Source: Planctomycetaceae bacterium (GTDB taxonomy: Bacteria > Planctomycetota > Planctomycetia > Pirellulales > Pirellulaceae). From it: a DNA stretch of 64,000 nucleotides. How positions within the stretch are numbered: position 1 is the first letter of the stretch; each line of letters starts with the position of its first letter. A model generated the notes under the pieces. That model did no database searches and was not told where the DNA came from. It saw nothing but the letters and a program-made list of their open reading frames with translations. The stretch is from NCBI GenBank assembly GCA_020638975.1, contig JACKHN010000002.1:124001-188000 (forward strand), in the 5' to 3' direction. Of the stretch, positions 7,942-20,014 are shown piece by piece. The position numbers were made by a program, and so were the translations under genes.

Positions 7942-8746
7942 TGACCATTGCGTTGGAGTATTGCAACATCCACGAATAGAGTTCTGGGGCTGCATAGGTT
8001 CGATCCCAGCAGTTGTGGTCCGCATCGGGATAGATCGTGAAACGTATGTTTGCGCCAACCGCATTTAACGCCGCTACTATTTCCTCTGATTCCGAGAGCG
8101 GAACAACGTCGTCCTTCGCACCATGAAACACCCAGACTGGCAGGGACTTCATGGACTCCGCAGAACTCGGTGCCCCGCCCCCACACATGGGCGCTATCTC
8201 CGCAAACCTGTCCGGTGCGGCGGCTGCCAATCTCCAGACTCCGTATCCGCCCATGCTCAAGCCGGTTGCATAGATCCGACTTGAATCGACGTTGTAGCGT
8301 TCTTCGATCTGATCGAGTAGTCGCAGGAGTGGTTCGCTCTTCCAGCCAGATCGCTGTGTTTGCGGAGACACGACTATGAAGGGGAACTCTTGCCCCTCCT
8401 TGAGCAGTCTCGGTATCCCGTGTTCTTTGACCGCCTGAAGATCGTTGCCCCGTTGTCCGGCACCATGCAAGAACAGCAAGACCGGCCACTTCCGTCCCGT
8501 AGTCGCATATCCGGCTGGCAATGAGATCAGATCGCCATAGTCATCGCCACGGTCGCTGTGGTTCGCGACATAGACGGCGATTTGCGTATCCAAACACTCG
8601 TTGTAAACAATGATCCCATACGCGACGACATTGCAGAGCACCCAAAGGCCCAACAGAGAGATAAGGACGCGGCGTCGTTCAAATCGGAGCAATGGCATTG
8701 GATCGGATTCAAACCGCATTCGGTTGCGACCGCGAGTTGGCTGCAC
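7889..8746 (-). CDS. Alpha/beta-hydrolase fold esterase (LpqC/phospholipase-carboxylesterase type)
   Basis: A 285-residue hydrolase with a membrane anchor near residues 27-48 (VLISLLGLWVLCNVVAYGII). The oxyanion motif FLHGAGQRG lies near 92-100, the nucleophile elbow GLSMGG has Ser164, and Asp212 (GAKDDVVP) and His244 (DADHNCW) complete the triad. This arrangement matches planctomycete feruloyl-esterase/dienelactone-hydrolase-like enzymes; the substrate is not evident. Internal ATGs (residues 10 and 17) are possible starts. It converges on and overlaps the SUMF1 gene, and lies 25 bp downstream of the nitrilase-family gene on the same strand. Confidence 0.8.
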   Translation of the reverse strand: MQPTRGRNRMRFESDPMPLLRFERRRVLISLLGLWVLCNVVAYGIIVYNECLDTQIAVYVANHSDRGDDYGDLISLPAGYATTGRKWPVLLFLHGAGQRGNDLQAVKEHGIPRLLKEGQEFPFIVVSPQTQRSGWKSEPLLRLLDQIEERYNVDSSRIYATGLSMGGYGVWRLAAAAPDRFAEIAPMCGGGAPSSAESMKSLPVWVFHGAKDDVVPLSESEEIVAALNAVGANIRFTIYPDADHNCWDRTYAAPELYSWMLQYSNAMVTNSAQHERRLHTRRETR

Positions 8747-8771
8747 CGCAATTCACTCGGTGTTACTGGGT

Positions 8772-9605
8772 CTATTTCGTATTGATCCGCCCGTACATCT
8801 CTGGCCGTCGGTCTTCGAATCGATCGATGATGTGTTTTTCTGGCACACGGACGATTCGCTTGCTTCTTGCACGTTGAATATCGATGTCGGCGTACAAGAG
8901 TTCTTCGTTGGTGTGCAGTGCTTCGGCTAGCGGCCTCCCGCTGGGATCACAAATCTTACTTCGACCGATGAAAGCGAACCCGCGTTCGGTACCGACGCGA
9001 TTGACACACGCGTAGTACACATTGTTTTCCATGGCTCGCGTGTTCGCCACGTGAGCGGCCATGCATTCGGCGCCGGGTGGAAAGTTTGTGGGGAGCGCAA
9101 TTAGATCCGCACCATCCAACGCCATGACACGCGCCGACTCGGGAAACGCGCTGTCGTAGCAGATGTTCATGCCCACACGCAGTTCGCCGGCGGAATGAAC
9201 TGCGAAAGGGCGATCGCCGGGATCCGTGAAACGGTCAATGCCGAGAAACGGCAAATGAATCTTTCGATAACTTCCAATAATGCCGCGGGGTCCGATAAGG
9301 ACACAAGCATTGAACAACTTGTTGTCGGCTGCTTCAAGCAATCCCATGATTGCAAACGTGCCGAGCCGCGAGCAAGCGGCTGCAAGTCTTTCGCAACTGG
9401 GGCCAGGAATCGATTCGGCAAAGGGTAAAGCTTCTTCACGACTGTCGAAGCAATATCCTGACAGCGAGCATTCGGGAAAGATCGTCAGTCTCGCGCCGGT
9501 GGCCGCTGCGACTTCCAGCCGCTCGATCATCGCGGCGAGGTTTGATTCGACTTGTCCAATTTGCACATCCATCTGAGCTGCTGCAATTCGATACAAGTCT
9601 GGCAC
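8772..9605 (-). CDS. Carbon-nitrogen (nitrilase-superfamily) hydrolase
   Basis: 277 residues with the full nitrilase-superfamily catalytic set: Glu45 in LTIFPECSLSGY, Lys115 in SYRKIHLPFLG and Cys149 in GMNICYDSAFPE. This chemistry hydrolyses non-peptide C-N bonds such as amides. Placement among omega-amidase, N-carbamoylputrescine amidase or other branches cannot be made by eye. It probably forms a transcription unit with the esterase downstream and possibly the DUF1080 gene upstream (55 bp gap). Confidence 0.9.
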   Translation of the reverse strand: MPDLYRIAAAQMDVQIGQVESNLAAMIERLEVAAATGARLTIFPECSLSGYCFDSREEALPFAESIPGPSCERLAAACSRLGTFAIMGLLEAADNKLFNACVLIGPRGIIGSYRKIHLPFLGIDRFTDPGDRPFAVHSAGELRVGMNICYDSAFPESARVMALDGADLIALPTNFPPGAECMAAHVANTRAMENNVYYACVNRVGTERGFAFIGRSKICDPSGRPLAEALHTNEELLYADIDIQRARSKRIVRVPEKHIIDRFEDRRPEMYGRINTK

Positions 9606-9660
9606 GTGTCCGTTCCCTTTTTGAATTGAAATGTAGTTCCGGCAGTCTAATGTTTGTTGG

Positions 9661-10383
9661 CTAGAGATGCGTCAACCGAATGTTTCGCAACGCTGATTTC
9701 GTATACCAGCTGGCGATCCCAAACGGTCGCACCGGTTCCTGCTCCCACCAGATCGAGAGCTTATGCTTTGTGTGCTCAACGCCAACGATCTGTTCATCGT
9801 CGACCCACGCTTCGACTTTATCATCGGTAACTCGAAGCCGAATCCGATACCAGCGGTCCTGTTCAAACTCGTGGAAGCCTGTCGTCTCGTTTTCGATTGC
9901 AGACATGTTATCAAGATTCGAGATTCCCGTAGCGCCTCCTCCCCATCCGCCGAGCACCAAGGACAGGTAGTCCTCACCAACCGGAAACGTGATTCCGCAG
10001 AAGAAATCGGACCCTTCGATTCGTTTGGCGTCGAGAGTCACTTCATAGTTCAAGCGAGGAAACTCGCCAGCGACGCGAACTCCGGTGGCGGGTGAGCCGG
10101 CAGTGAGAATGATAGTGTTGTCTTCAACCTTAACCTCGCCATGCCGCTCGAAGTCGTACTTCTCGATGATCGTCCAACCGGCAAGCGTCTTTCCATCGAA
10201 CAGGTATTGATCGGTGCTTAAGGGTGCTGCGGGTGAGATAACGGTGGCCTGCGAAGCATCTAGTTGAACTCGATCATATGCAACGGCACGGCACCGCATC
10301 CGGCGTCGAAGCGGTGCTGAATAGACCACATCGAGGGTGGTAGCCAAAGCAAGGAATGCCAACAGCGTTCTCAACTTCATCAC
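9661..10383 (-). CDS. Secreted DUF1080 (3-keto-disaccharide hydrolase-type) protein
   Basis: 240 residues. A short N-terminal signal-like segment (LRTLLAFLALATTLDVVYS) is followed by the DUF1080 pattern LFDGKTLAGWTI, VKVEDNTIIL, and the concanavalin-like strands NYEVTLDAKRIEGSDFFCGI and DRWYRIRLRVTDDKVEAWVDD. Members are laminin-G/ConA-like jelly rolls, very common in planctomycetes, and some act on 3-keto-glycosides. It is transcribed toward the hydrolase genes. The start at ATG 10383 gives the best signal peptide. Confidence 0.85.
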   Translation of the reverse strand: MMKLRTLLAFLALATTLDVVYSAPLRRRMRCRAVAYDRVQLDASQATVISPAAPLSTDQYLFDGKTLAGWTIIEKYDFERHGEVKVEDNTIILTAGSPATGVRVAGEFPRLNYEVTLDAKRIEGSDFFCGITFPVGEDYLSLVLGGWGGGATGISNLDNMSAIENETTGFHEFEQDRWYRIRLRVTDDKVEAWVDDEQIVGVEHTKHKLSIWWEQEPVRPFGIASWYTKSALRNIRLTHL

Positions 10384-10442
10384 AGCGAACCTTCCATTGG
10401 CATAAGTTTCGTCGAACTAGAGTTAGAGAGCGTCATGATCGT

Positions 10443-11456
10443 TCACCCGCGACTTGAATGCAATGATATTCGGTCCGCGACAGTAGGGTATTCCGTTAGA
10501 AGCGTCCCCCTGTTTCGCGTCCATAGAACGTCCCGTTGTGATGCGATAGCGAACGGGGCGTTGGGGGCACGATGGTCTGGTCTGCTTAGCTCGCGATGGA
10601 TGATCCGCTCGCAGTTTCTAGCTTTGGCTCGAACCCGTCGGAGGCCAAGAGGGATCTTCCGATCGTGCCCCTGAAGCTCACTTCGTGTTGGCGAACAACC
10701 TGGCTGTACCTCGCCGACAAGCACGTGTAAAGAATCGTCGAATTGCCTGCACAACGTCACACGTTGACGGAGCTGAACTGGCTCCGACAACTCACATGAC
10801 AACCGCACGTTCCGATTCTGCCAACGAACCGTCCAGTCGTTATGAACCGCCCGTTCCTTTTGAATCGAAAGGGCCCGAGCCAAGTCCAATTCGGCCATCA
10901 CCGCGCGGTGGTGGCTCTCCGACGCTCGGCCCGACACCGTGAAACGCCCGTTCAACTCCGGCAAAAACTGCTCGTCGAGGAATCGGTTCGCAGATCCAAT
11001 GCCCAAGATCCCCGCTCGACGTATCGCTTTCACTAAGCGATTCTGCAACGTCCCGTTCCTCCGCTCGACACGGCCTTTCACTTGAGAGCTGAGAGCCAGA
11101 ATCAACTCGACATCCAACGCGCTTATTTTACGGCCAACTTGCGTCATTGGCCTCTCCCCTTCAAGGACATCCTCACTCGTAGGGCTCACGCTCCGCTCGG
11201 TAGATGCCATGTCGAGCCACGCATGAACTGCCTGGCAAGCCGCAACGCGCCACTGCCGATTCGACAATCGCCCACGGACGCGATGCAACAATCCCTCACA
11301 GCCACTCGCTTGATACTGACACCAGACTCGCTTCGTCTGACGGTAGCTCAAACGTAGTAATATACTCGCTTCCACCAGGGTCATCGCTTCCCAACGCACT
11401 CGGCTGAACACCTCCAGCCGTTTACGCTGCTGCAAACTCCTCGAAATCGTCTCCAT
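10443..11456 (-). pseudogene. Transposase of the ISNCY type with internal deletion
   Basis: The N-terminal helix-turn-helix region is intact (LVEASILLRLSYRQTKRVWCQYQASGCEGLLH), as is the C-terminal part around QVKGRVERRNGTLQNRLVKA and FLDEQFLPELNGRF. The central RNase-H-like part that should hold the first two catalytic aspartates is missing: the sequence passes from GRLSNRQ through about 40 unrelated-looking residues straight to VLEGERPMTQVGRK. The frame is kept, giving about 337 residues from ATG 11456 (AAGGAG upstream), but without two DDE residues it should be inactive. Confidence 0.75.
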
Positions 11457-11484
11457 TCCCTGTCTCCTTGTGAAGACAGCTATC

Positions 11485-11528
11485 ATGGGGACATCTCTAA
11501 TGGTCGCTTATGGGGTCATTTCTAATGG
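11485..11528. mobile_element. Insertion-sequence end with a duplicated 19-bp motif
   Basis: Two direct copies of ATGGGGxCATyTCTAATGG (11485-11503 and 11510-11528; two mismatches) lie just upstream of the transposase start. This position and motif fit the terminal/sub-terminal transposase-binding sites of ISNCY-like elements. No matching inverted end was found beyond 10443, so the distal end appears lost. Confidence 0.5.
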
Positions 11529-11707
11529 CGCATGACACTGAACGTACGTGATTGCGTTGACAAAGGTGTCAGTGAGTGATAGCTTTGCGCTCGGAATTTA
11601 TATAGAGAAGGTCGCCCCAATTCATTCCTAAGTGTGCTGCGCCGGTTGAGGTGTTACCGTCGGTTGTAGTCGCTCCGCGTTCCTTCAGATCATTGGCTTT
11701 ATCACGG

Positions 11708-12439
11708 ATGTCTGACGTTCCGTCACCAGAGGCCGAGCAAGAATCGAAGCTGTCTCGCTGCGAGGCCATCATCGGTTACAAGTTCAAAGACCAATCGATG
11801 CTTCTATCCGCGTTGACGCACGCGTCGGGGGCCGAACATCGTTTGGCGTCGAACGAGCGCCTCGAGTTTTTAGGCGATGCAATTCTCGGGGGCATCGTTT
11901 GCGAATTGCTCTATCGCCGATTCCCTGACTACCTCGAAGGAGATCTGACGAAGATCAAGTCGATCGTGGTAAGCCGCGTCTCGTGCGCAAAACTGAGCGG
12001 GTCGCTTGGTTTCGAGGAATGCTTGATACTTGGCAAAGGAATGGCCCAGAATTCGAACCTACCGGCGTCGCTTCTTGCTGATGTCTTCGAGGCACTGGTC
12101 GCGGCGATTTACCTAGATGGGGGGGCGTCTGAAGTGCGGCGGTTCGTTGAAGCCACCATCGGCCCCGAAATTGAATTGGCAGAAGCTGGAGAACTCGAGG
12201 GAAATTTCAAGTCGCAGCTACAACAACTTGCCCAGAGAGAATTCGGGAGCACACCGGTATATCAGCTGCTCGACGAAACGGGCCCCGATCACGCCAAATG
12301 CTTCCAAGTCGCAGCCCAGGTTGGTGGTCATCGTTATGAGCCGGCTTGGGGCAGGAACAAAAAGGAAGCGGAACAGCGAGCTGCGAGCAACGCTTTAGCG
12401 GAAATCGACGACGAGCGTCCCCCCTACGCCACCGACTGA
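11708..12439 (+). CDS. rnc: Ribonuclease III
   Basis: 243 residues. The RNase III signature NERLEFLGDAIL lies at residues 49-60, and the second acidic pair is in LLADVFEALVAAIYLDGG (Asp124, Glu128). A C-terminal double-stranded-RNA-binding domain occupies about residues 165-235 (NFKSQLQQLAQ, GRNKKEAEQRAASNAL). It cleaves dsRNA, including rRNA precursors such as the operon 1.3 kb downstream. The frame is open from 11651, but ATG 11708 gives a standard length. It lies downstream of a decayed insertion sequence, so its promoter may have been reshaped. Confidence 0.95.
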   Translation: MSDVPSPEAEQESKLSRCEAIIGYKFKDQSMLLSALTHASGAEHRLASNERLEFLGDAILGGIVCELLYRRFPDYLEGDLTKIKSIVVSRVSCAKLSGSLGFEECLILGKGMAQNSNLPASLLADVFEALVAAIYLDGGASEVRRFVEATIGPEIELAEAGELEGNFKSQLQQLAQREFGSTPVYQLLDETGPDHAKCFQVAAQVGGHRYEPAWGRNKKEAEQRAASNALAEIDDERPPYATD

Positions 12440-12516
12440 AGCTTCGACACTAGCTCCGCTCCCAAACGCTATACTAATTCACGTCGGCGATTCGCAACCA
12501 GGATCATTGCCCGATC

Positions 12517-13653
12517 ATGAATTACACTCAGCTACAAGCAAACGTCCGTTCCATCGCCCAAACATTTGCGCGAGACCGATCCGCGAGACAGTTGCGGCGG
12601 CACCTCGAACGGTCCGACTTCGATCAACTTCGCGAAGCTGGTCTACCTTTGGTTGCCTTGCCCAAAGACAAGGGTGGCCTGTGGACATCGGTTCCCGAGT
12701 CGACTCGACCCATCTGCGAAACGTTAAGGATTCTCGGACGTGGTGATTCGTCGGTGGCACTGGTTTGCGCGATGCATCCTGCGGTGTTGTCTTACTGGCT
12801 GACTGCTCCACCCGAGCTTGCCGAACGTCCCCTCTGGCGACATCAGTGCCAGGAAATATTTTCGTCCGTTCGCGACGGGCATTGGTGGGGAACGATTACT
12901 TCAGAACCAGGGAGCGGAGGAGATATCACCCGAAGCCGCACCTTGGCAACACATGGAGAAGAAGAAACCTCGTACTTTCTCACCGGGCAAAAGCACTTCG
13001 GCAGCGGTTCCGGAATTATGGCGTTTATGGTGACGACGGCACTTCCCGAGGGAGCCGATCTGCCGGAGTGGTTTTTTGTAGATCTCCGTGATGTGGCGTG
13101 GGACGGTACGCGAGGGGTAACGTTAACCGCCGAGTGGGACGGCCATGGAATGATCGCCACCCAGAGCCATAGCTTAGCTTTCGATCACTTTCCGGCTACC
13201 CGCATGGCATGGTCCCATAGTTTGCTGCCGGTAGCGGCTAACGCCGGTGGTTTCATCGGCTGCCTGTTTACCAGTGTAATTGTCGGAATCATCGACGCCG
13301 CGATAGAAGCAGCTCGGAAACATATTGAACCTCGCGAACTCGGCGCCTACGAACAGACCGAGTGGACTCGCGCTCAAATGGAAACCTGGCTATTGAACCA
13401 GGCGTTCGAAGGAATGTTGCGGGCCATCGAGACGGGAACGGATGTACGAAACGAGGTGCTAACCGGCAAAACAGTGATCGCGGAATTGTCCGAGCAAGTT
13501 TTAACGCGCCTTGGAAGAATCATCGGCGGGAGCACCTTGGGCCGCCGCTCGCCGTTCGGATTCTGGCTGAATGATGTTCGAGCACTTGGGTTCTTGCGAC
13601 CGCCCTGGCCATTGGCCTTCCAGACACTCGCAACTTCAACGGGTGCCAAATAA
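12517..13653 (+). CDS. Acyl-CoA dehydrogenase-like flavoprotein
   Basis: 378 residues with the acyl-CoA dehydrogenase layout: an alpha-helical N-terminal part (LREAGLPLVALPKDKGGLW), the mid-domain substrate/flavin strand WWGTITSEPGSGGDITRSRT, and a helical C-terminal bundle (RTDVRNEV..GKTVIAELSEQ and GGSTLGRRSPF region). The usual catalytic Glu is not obvious, and the protein resembles the SfnB/DszC branch of FMN-dependent monooxygenases as much as true beta-oxidation enzymes. It follows rnc by 77 bp and converges on the rRNA operon, separated by a strong terminator hairpin. Confidence 0.7.
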   Translation: MNYTQLQANVRSIAQTFARDRSARQLRRHLERSDFDQLREAGLPLVALPKDKGGLWTSVPESTRPICETLRILGRGDSSVALVCAMHPAVLSYWLTAPPELAERPLWRHQCQEIFSSVRDGHWWGTITSEPGSGGDITRSRTLATHGEEETSYFLTGQKHFGSGSGIMAFMVTTALPEGADLPEWFFVDLRDVAWDGTRGVTLTAEWDGHGMIATQSHSLAFDHFPATRMAWSHSLLPVAANAGGFIGCLFTSVIVGIIDAAIEAARKHIEPRELGAYEQTEWTRAQMETWLLNQAFEGMLRAIETGTDVRNEVLTGKTVIAELSEQVLTRLGRIIGGSTLGRRSPFGFWLNDVRALGFLRPPWPLAFQTLATSTGAK

Positions 13654-13701
13654 CCCGTCCCGCAGAGCCGCGTTCGAAACCGCTACGCACAAGAATCAAA
13701 A

Positions 13702-13730
13702 AAAGCCCTCGTGAAATTCACGAGGGCTTT
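13702..13730 (-). terminator. Rho-independent terminator of the 23S-5S operon
   Basis: A 14-bp perfect stem (arms 13702-13715 and 13717-13730) has a run of T on the minus strand beyond it (A-run at 13698-13704 on the plus strand). It lies 12 bp past the 5S 3' end. On the plus strand it may also stop the acyl-CoA dehydrogenase-like transcript. Confidence 0.85.
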
Positions 13731-13741
13731 GATGTTTAAAT

Positions 13742-13852
13742 AACGCGGCGATACCTACTTTCACGCTTGTGGGCACTATCATCGGCTCGAAAGGCTTAAC
13801 TTCTGTGTTCGGGATGGGAACAGGTGTGACCCTTTCGATATGTTCACCGCGA
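13742..13852 (-). rRNA. rrf: 5S ribosomal RNA
   Basis: The reverse strand shows the 5S landmarks CCCATCCCGAACACAGAAGT and CGATGATAGTGC. The terminal helix pairs CGCGGTGA (13844-13851) with TCGCCGCG (13744-13751). About 111 nt; ends are set from the terminal helix and may be off by a few bases. It lies 136 bp downstream of the 23S gene. Confidence 0.95.
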
Positions 13853-13856
13853 AGAA

Positions 13857-13883
13857 CTTGCCAGGCCTATTCGCCCTGGCAAG
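13857..13883. other. Hairpin at the 5' edge of 5S in the 23S-5S spacer
   Basis: Arms CTTGCCAGG and CCTGGCAAG (9 bp) with a 9-nt loop lie immediately before mature 5S on the transcribed strand. The position suggests an RNA-processing site in the precursor. The rest of the 23S-5S spacer holds nothing else recognised. Confidence 0.5.
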
Positions 13884-13988
13884 CTCATCGGTTGTATTAG
13901 TAGATGGTTCTGACGATCTCAATTGCGATGTCCCGAATTCTCAAAACATCTCACGCAAAGACCAAATATCAAGAGTACTGGATATAAG

Positions 13989-16914
<2,926 letters not shown>

Positions 16915-17337
16915 ACTTAAATCCAAGACTCTCGTCTACAGATCAGTGGATCACTACAGATCCAGTAACGATTTTGATCTTTTCGTCTTTACGCTAACTA
17001 AGAACTTCATTTTCTTAACGAGAACTTGATCGGCCAAACAGACTCTCGCCCGTCCGACAAACCTCGCTCTCGCGAAGATGCCATCTACCTTTACAACCAA
17101 ATTGTCAAAGATCTTTTGGCCCGCCTCACCACCGGCGAGAACAAACCGTCTGCCCTAGCGGACAGGAATTCAGCTCTCATGATTCGCCATCGCGAAACAA
17201 GAGCTGAGTTCCCTACTGCCAGGGTTCCCTCAATGGGAAACCACGAATTTAGTGGCGGCCTCCAGACCTGTCAACAGGGAGAACAGTGTTTTTGTGATTC
17301 ACTGTTTTACCCTGCAATTCACAGGTCCAACTTCTAG
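16915..17337 (-). other. tRNA-Ala to 23S spacer with processing hairpins
   Basis: A 423-bp transcribed spacer with no gene. Hairpins visible: GAATTCAGCTCT with AGAGCTGAGTTC (17166-17177 and 17200-17211), and AACAGTG with CACTGTT near 17281-17308. They may guide processing. No 16S sequence and no further tRNA is present. Confidence 0.6.
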
Positions 17338-17410
17338 TGGAGATGATCGGGCTCGAACCGACAACCCCCGGCTTGCAAAGCCGGTGCTCTCCCAATTGAG
17401 CTACATCCCC
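17338..17410 (-). tRNA. tRNA-Ala (TGC anticodon)
   Basis: 73 nt on the minus strand. The acceptor stem is GGGGATG with CATCTCC, the D arm AGCTCAATTGGGAGAGC, the anticodon loop CTTTGCAAG with TGC, and the T arm GTCGGTTCGAGCCCGAT. No CCA is encoded after the discriminator A. It lies between tRNA-Ile and 23S, the same order as in a standard 16S-23S spacer. Confidence 0.96.
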
Positions 17411-17418
17411 GACTATAA

Positions 17419-17480
17419 GGATGAAGGCTGAATTCGGAAGGATGAATTCGATTTCATCCTTCCTCCCTCTACCTTCGACC
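17419..17480. repeat. GGATGAAGG palindrome between tRNA genes (family F, copy 1)
   Basis: Arms of the form AAGGATGAAGGCTGAATTCGG and its imperfect complement (TTCATCCTTCCTCCCTCTAC with CCTTCGACCTT) fill the gap between tRNA-Ala and tRNA-Ile. The same wording (AGGATGAAGG, AAAGGATGAA, then TTCATCCTTCATCCCTCTGC) forms the palindrome at 48802-48927. It should be transcribed in the rRNA precursor. Confidence 0.7.
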
Positions 17481-17489
17481 TTCTCCGAG

Positions 17490-17563
17490 TGGGCGTGCCA
17501 GAATTCGAATCTGGGACCTCGTCGTTATCAGCGACGCGCTCTAACCAACTGAGCTACACGCCC
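17490..17563 (-). tRNA. tRNA-Ile (GAT anticodon)
   Basis: 74 nt on the minus strand: GGGCGTG acceptor paired with CACGCCC, D arm AGCTCAGTTGGTTAGAGC, anticodon loop CTGATAAC with GAT, T arm CAGATTCGAATTCTG. It is the first gene after the operon promoter, where 16S would normally precede it. Confidence 0.96.
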
Positions 17564-17613
17564 GCGTTTCTGTGAGCCAGCCGCTTGCCGACTCAGGTTT
17601 TCGCGAGCCCCTT

Positions 17614-17641
17614 ATTCTAGGCACGCTCGCTTCGCTGTCAA
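17614..17641 (-). promoter_or_regulatory. Promoter of the tRNA-23S-5S operon
   Basis: On the minus strand, TTGACA (17641-17636) and TAGAAT (17619-17614) are separated by 16 bp. This is a near-consensus sigma-70-type promoter, about 50 bp upstream of tRNA-Ile. It implies that transcription starts here rather than at a distant 16S gene. Confidence 0.75.
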
Positions 17642-17926
17642 ACCGGCACACCACCAAAATCAGACTTTGCTCGCGAGATGACAGCATCGGCAACCAATGT
17701 CATTAATGTCCAGCAATTTGTCGCTCATTCCGGCTGGCGAGGGGCAGCCAAGCGGGCGATTGAGCGACCTTTTGCCATGGGTAAACCGTGCGGTCGCGCC
17801 AGGGCACTACAACCGGAAAACTCTTCCCATTTTTACTGGCGACTGAGCAACCATTTTGTCGAAGAAGAGCGACGATACCGCGCCATTGCCGAAAAACGTT
17901 GCCCGATCTTCGAGAAGGACAGTCTT

Positions 17927-19804
17927 ATGCTCAAAAAAGTTCAGCGTGCCGCAGTCGCGACCGCAGTACTCGCGTTCTCACCAACAAGTATTTGGGCTTC
18001 TCCAACGGTCGAACAAGCACTGGCTCTCAAGCCAATTCAGGTTGACGTGGACTACGACATTCCAACTGCAGAATCGGCTGCAAAATGCAAGATCGAGGCC
18101 GCCCGCGATCTCGGTTCGGGCTGGATCGTTCGCGAAGAAACGGGCCAAATGTTGCGTCGCTTTCTCGACACCAACAACGATAAGAAACTGGACCAATGGA
18201 GCTATTTCAAGGACGGGATTGAGGTCTATCGGGACGTCGACGCAAACTTCAACGGCAAGGCGGATCAGTATCGCTGGCTCGGTACCAGCGGCACTCGTTG
18301 GGGACTCGACAAGAACGAAGATGGGGTGATCGACAGTTGGAAAGTGATCTCGCCGGAAGAGACCACCGCCGAAGTCGTTGCGGCCTTGCGAGAGGGAGAC
18401 GCCGGGCGTTTTACGCGACTGTTACTCACAACCGCCGAACTGGCTCAGCTCGGTGTGGGCAAGAGCTTGGAAGCAGATCTCGCCAGCCGCATCAAGGCGG
18501 CAGAGGAGGGCGCGGCGGCTCTTGTCAAATCACAAAAGATGGTCACGGGCGATTCGAAATGGCTCCAGTTTGGGGGCACACGTCCAGGGGTGATTCCCAT
18601 CGGTGCTGACGGAGCCACGAAGGACCTAGTCGCCTATGATAACGCTGCCGCAATCGTTGATTCTGCTGGAAAACACAGCCAAGTTTCCATCGGCACACTG
18701 GTTCGCCTCGGGGATGGATGGCGTCTAATTGACCTACCGAAGAGCGAAGCGTCGGCTGGCTTCTTCTACACCTCCGTCGACCGGGCGCCGGATGTCATCG
18801 AGGGGAACGGTTCAAACCTGAGTTCGGCGATGCAGTCGTTGATTGGTGAGCTAGAAAAGATCGATAAGCAGTTGACCGAATCCTCCGACTCCACCTCGCT
18901 GGCGAAACTGAATCAAAGCCGCGCTGATGTCCTCGAAAAAATCGCAAATCAATCGACTTCAAATGAAGAACGAGCCACCTGGACACGGCAATTTGCGGAC
19001 AGTGTCAGTGCGGCCATCCAATCCGGCGAGTACCCCGATGGAGTAAACCGACTGAAGAAAACAGTCGAAGATCTAGCCCGTGACAGAGAGACGGCTGACC
19101 TAGTTCCCTACGTGAAGTTTCAGTACCTAAGCGCCGACTACAGCCAAAAACTTCAATCCCCAAATGCCGACTTCGCCAAGATCCAAGAGCAGTGGCTGAA
19201 AGATCTCGAAGATTTCTCCAAGGAGTATCCGAAGAGCGACGCAGCCCCCGATGCCCTGCTTCAATTGGCAATCGCTTACGAATTTGCCGGCCAGGAGACC
19301 GATGCGGGCAAGTGGTACAGCAAGGTCGTCAGTGACTTCGCGAGCAGCCCGATGGCCGCTAAGGCCGCAGGAGCCAAACGCAGGTTGGAATCGGTGGGTC
19401 GCAGTATCGAACTTCAGGGCAAGACGCACGACGGTCGATCGCTCGATCTGGCAGCCTATCGCGGGAAAGCCGTCCTCATTCACTACTGGGCGACTTGGTG
19501 CGAACCCTGCAAAGAAGACCTCAAAGAAATCAAAGCCTTACAAGCGCGTTACGCCGCAAAGGGCTTTGCAGCCATCGGGATCAACCTCGACAGCGACGCA
19601 AAACTGTTGACCGATTATCTTCGAGAAAACTCACTTTCTTGGCCGCAGCTTTATGAGTCCGGCGGTCTCGACAGCCGACTCGCGAACGAACTTGGCATCA
19701 TGACGGTGCCAACCATGCTATTAATCGACAAGTCCGGCCAAGTGGTCCGACGCAATGTGCATTCAGCGGAACTCGATGCCGAACTCCAACGCCTGCTGAA
19801 GTAG
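17927..19804 (+). CDS. Secreted thioredoxin-domain (TlpA/ResA-like) protein with large N-terminal region
   Basis: 625 residues. A signal peptide (VQRAAVATAVLAFSPTSIWA) is followed by a long region with the acidic, EF-hand-like segments DTNNDKKLDQW, DANFNGKADQY and DKNEDGVIDSW, and a TPR-like/helical part (FSKEYPKSDAAPDALLQLAIAYEFAG). A C-terminal redoxin domain has the active-site motif WCEPC near residues 525-529 and cis-Pro TVPT. It likely acts as a periplasmic thiol-disulfide oxidoreductase. The frame is open to 17678, but ATG 17927 has GAGAAGGA upstream and makes the signal peptide, so it is preferred. It diverges from the rRNA promoter. Confidence 0.85.
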   Translation: MLKKVQRAAVATAVLAFSPTSIWASPTVEQALALKPIQVDVDYDIPTAESAAKCKIEAARDLGSGWIVREETGQMLRRFLDTNNDKKLDQWSYFKDGIEVYRDVDANFNGKADQYRWLGTSGTRWGLDKNEDGVIDSWKVISPEETTAEVVAALREGDAGRFTRLLLTTAELAQLGVGKSLEADLASRIKAAEEGAAALVKSQKMVTGDSKWLQFGGTRPGVIPIGADGATKDLVAYDNAAAIVDSAGKHSQVSIGTLVRLGDGWRLIDLPKSEASAGFFYTSVDRAPDVIEGNGSNLSSAMQSLIGELEKIDKQLTESSDSTSLAKLNQSRADVLEKIANQSTSNEERATWTRQFADSVSAAIQSGEYPDGVNRLKKTVEDLARDRETADLVPYVKFQYLSADYSQKLQSPNADFAKIQEQWLKDLEDFSKEYPKSDAAPDALLQLAIAYEFAGQETDAGKWYSKVVSDFASSPMAAKAAGAKRRLESVGRSIELQGKTHDGRSLDLAAYRGKAVLIHYWATWCEPCKEDLKEIKALQARYAAKGFAAIGINLDSDAKLLTDYLRENSLSWPQLYESGGLDSRLANELGIMTVPTMLLIDKSGQVVRRNVHSAELDAELQRLLK

Positions 19805-20014
19805 TCGCTAGCGATGCTCGACGTACCTGATTGTAAATATTGCAATTCGGTGGCGCGTCGGTTTCAGCTCTGCAACTCGCAAAATCGGCGTCTTTTTGTC
19901 GCATTACTTGCAATTTTCAGTTCAGAGGAGAGATTGGCACAAAGTTCGCATTCCCTGATAACAAACGACGCGATACACTCCGCGTCGCCAACTCGTCATC
20001 AGGAGCCAGCAAGG

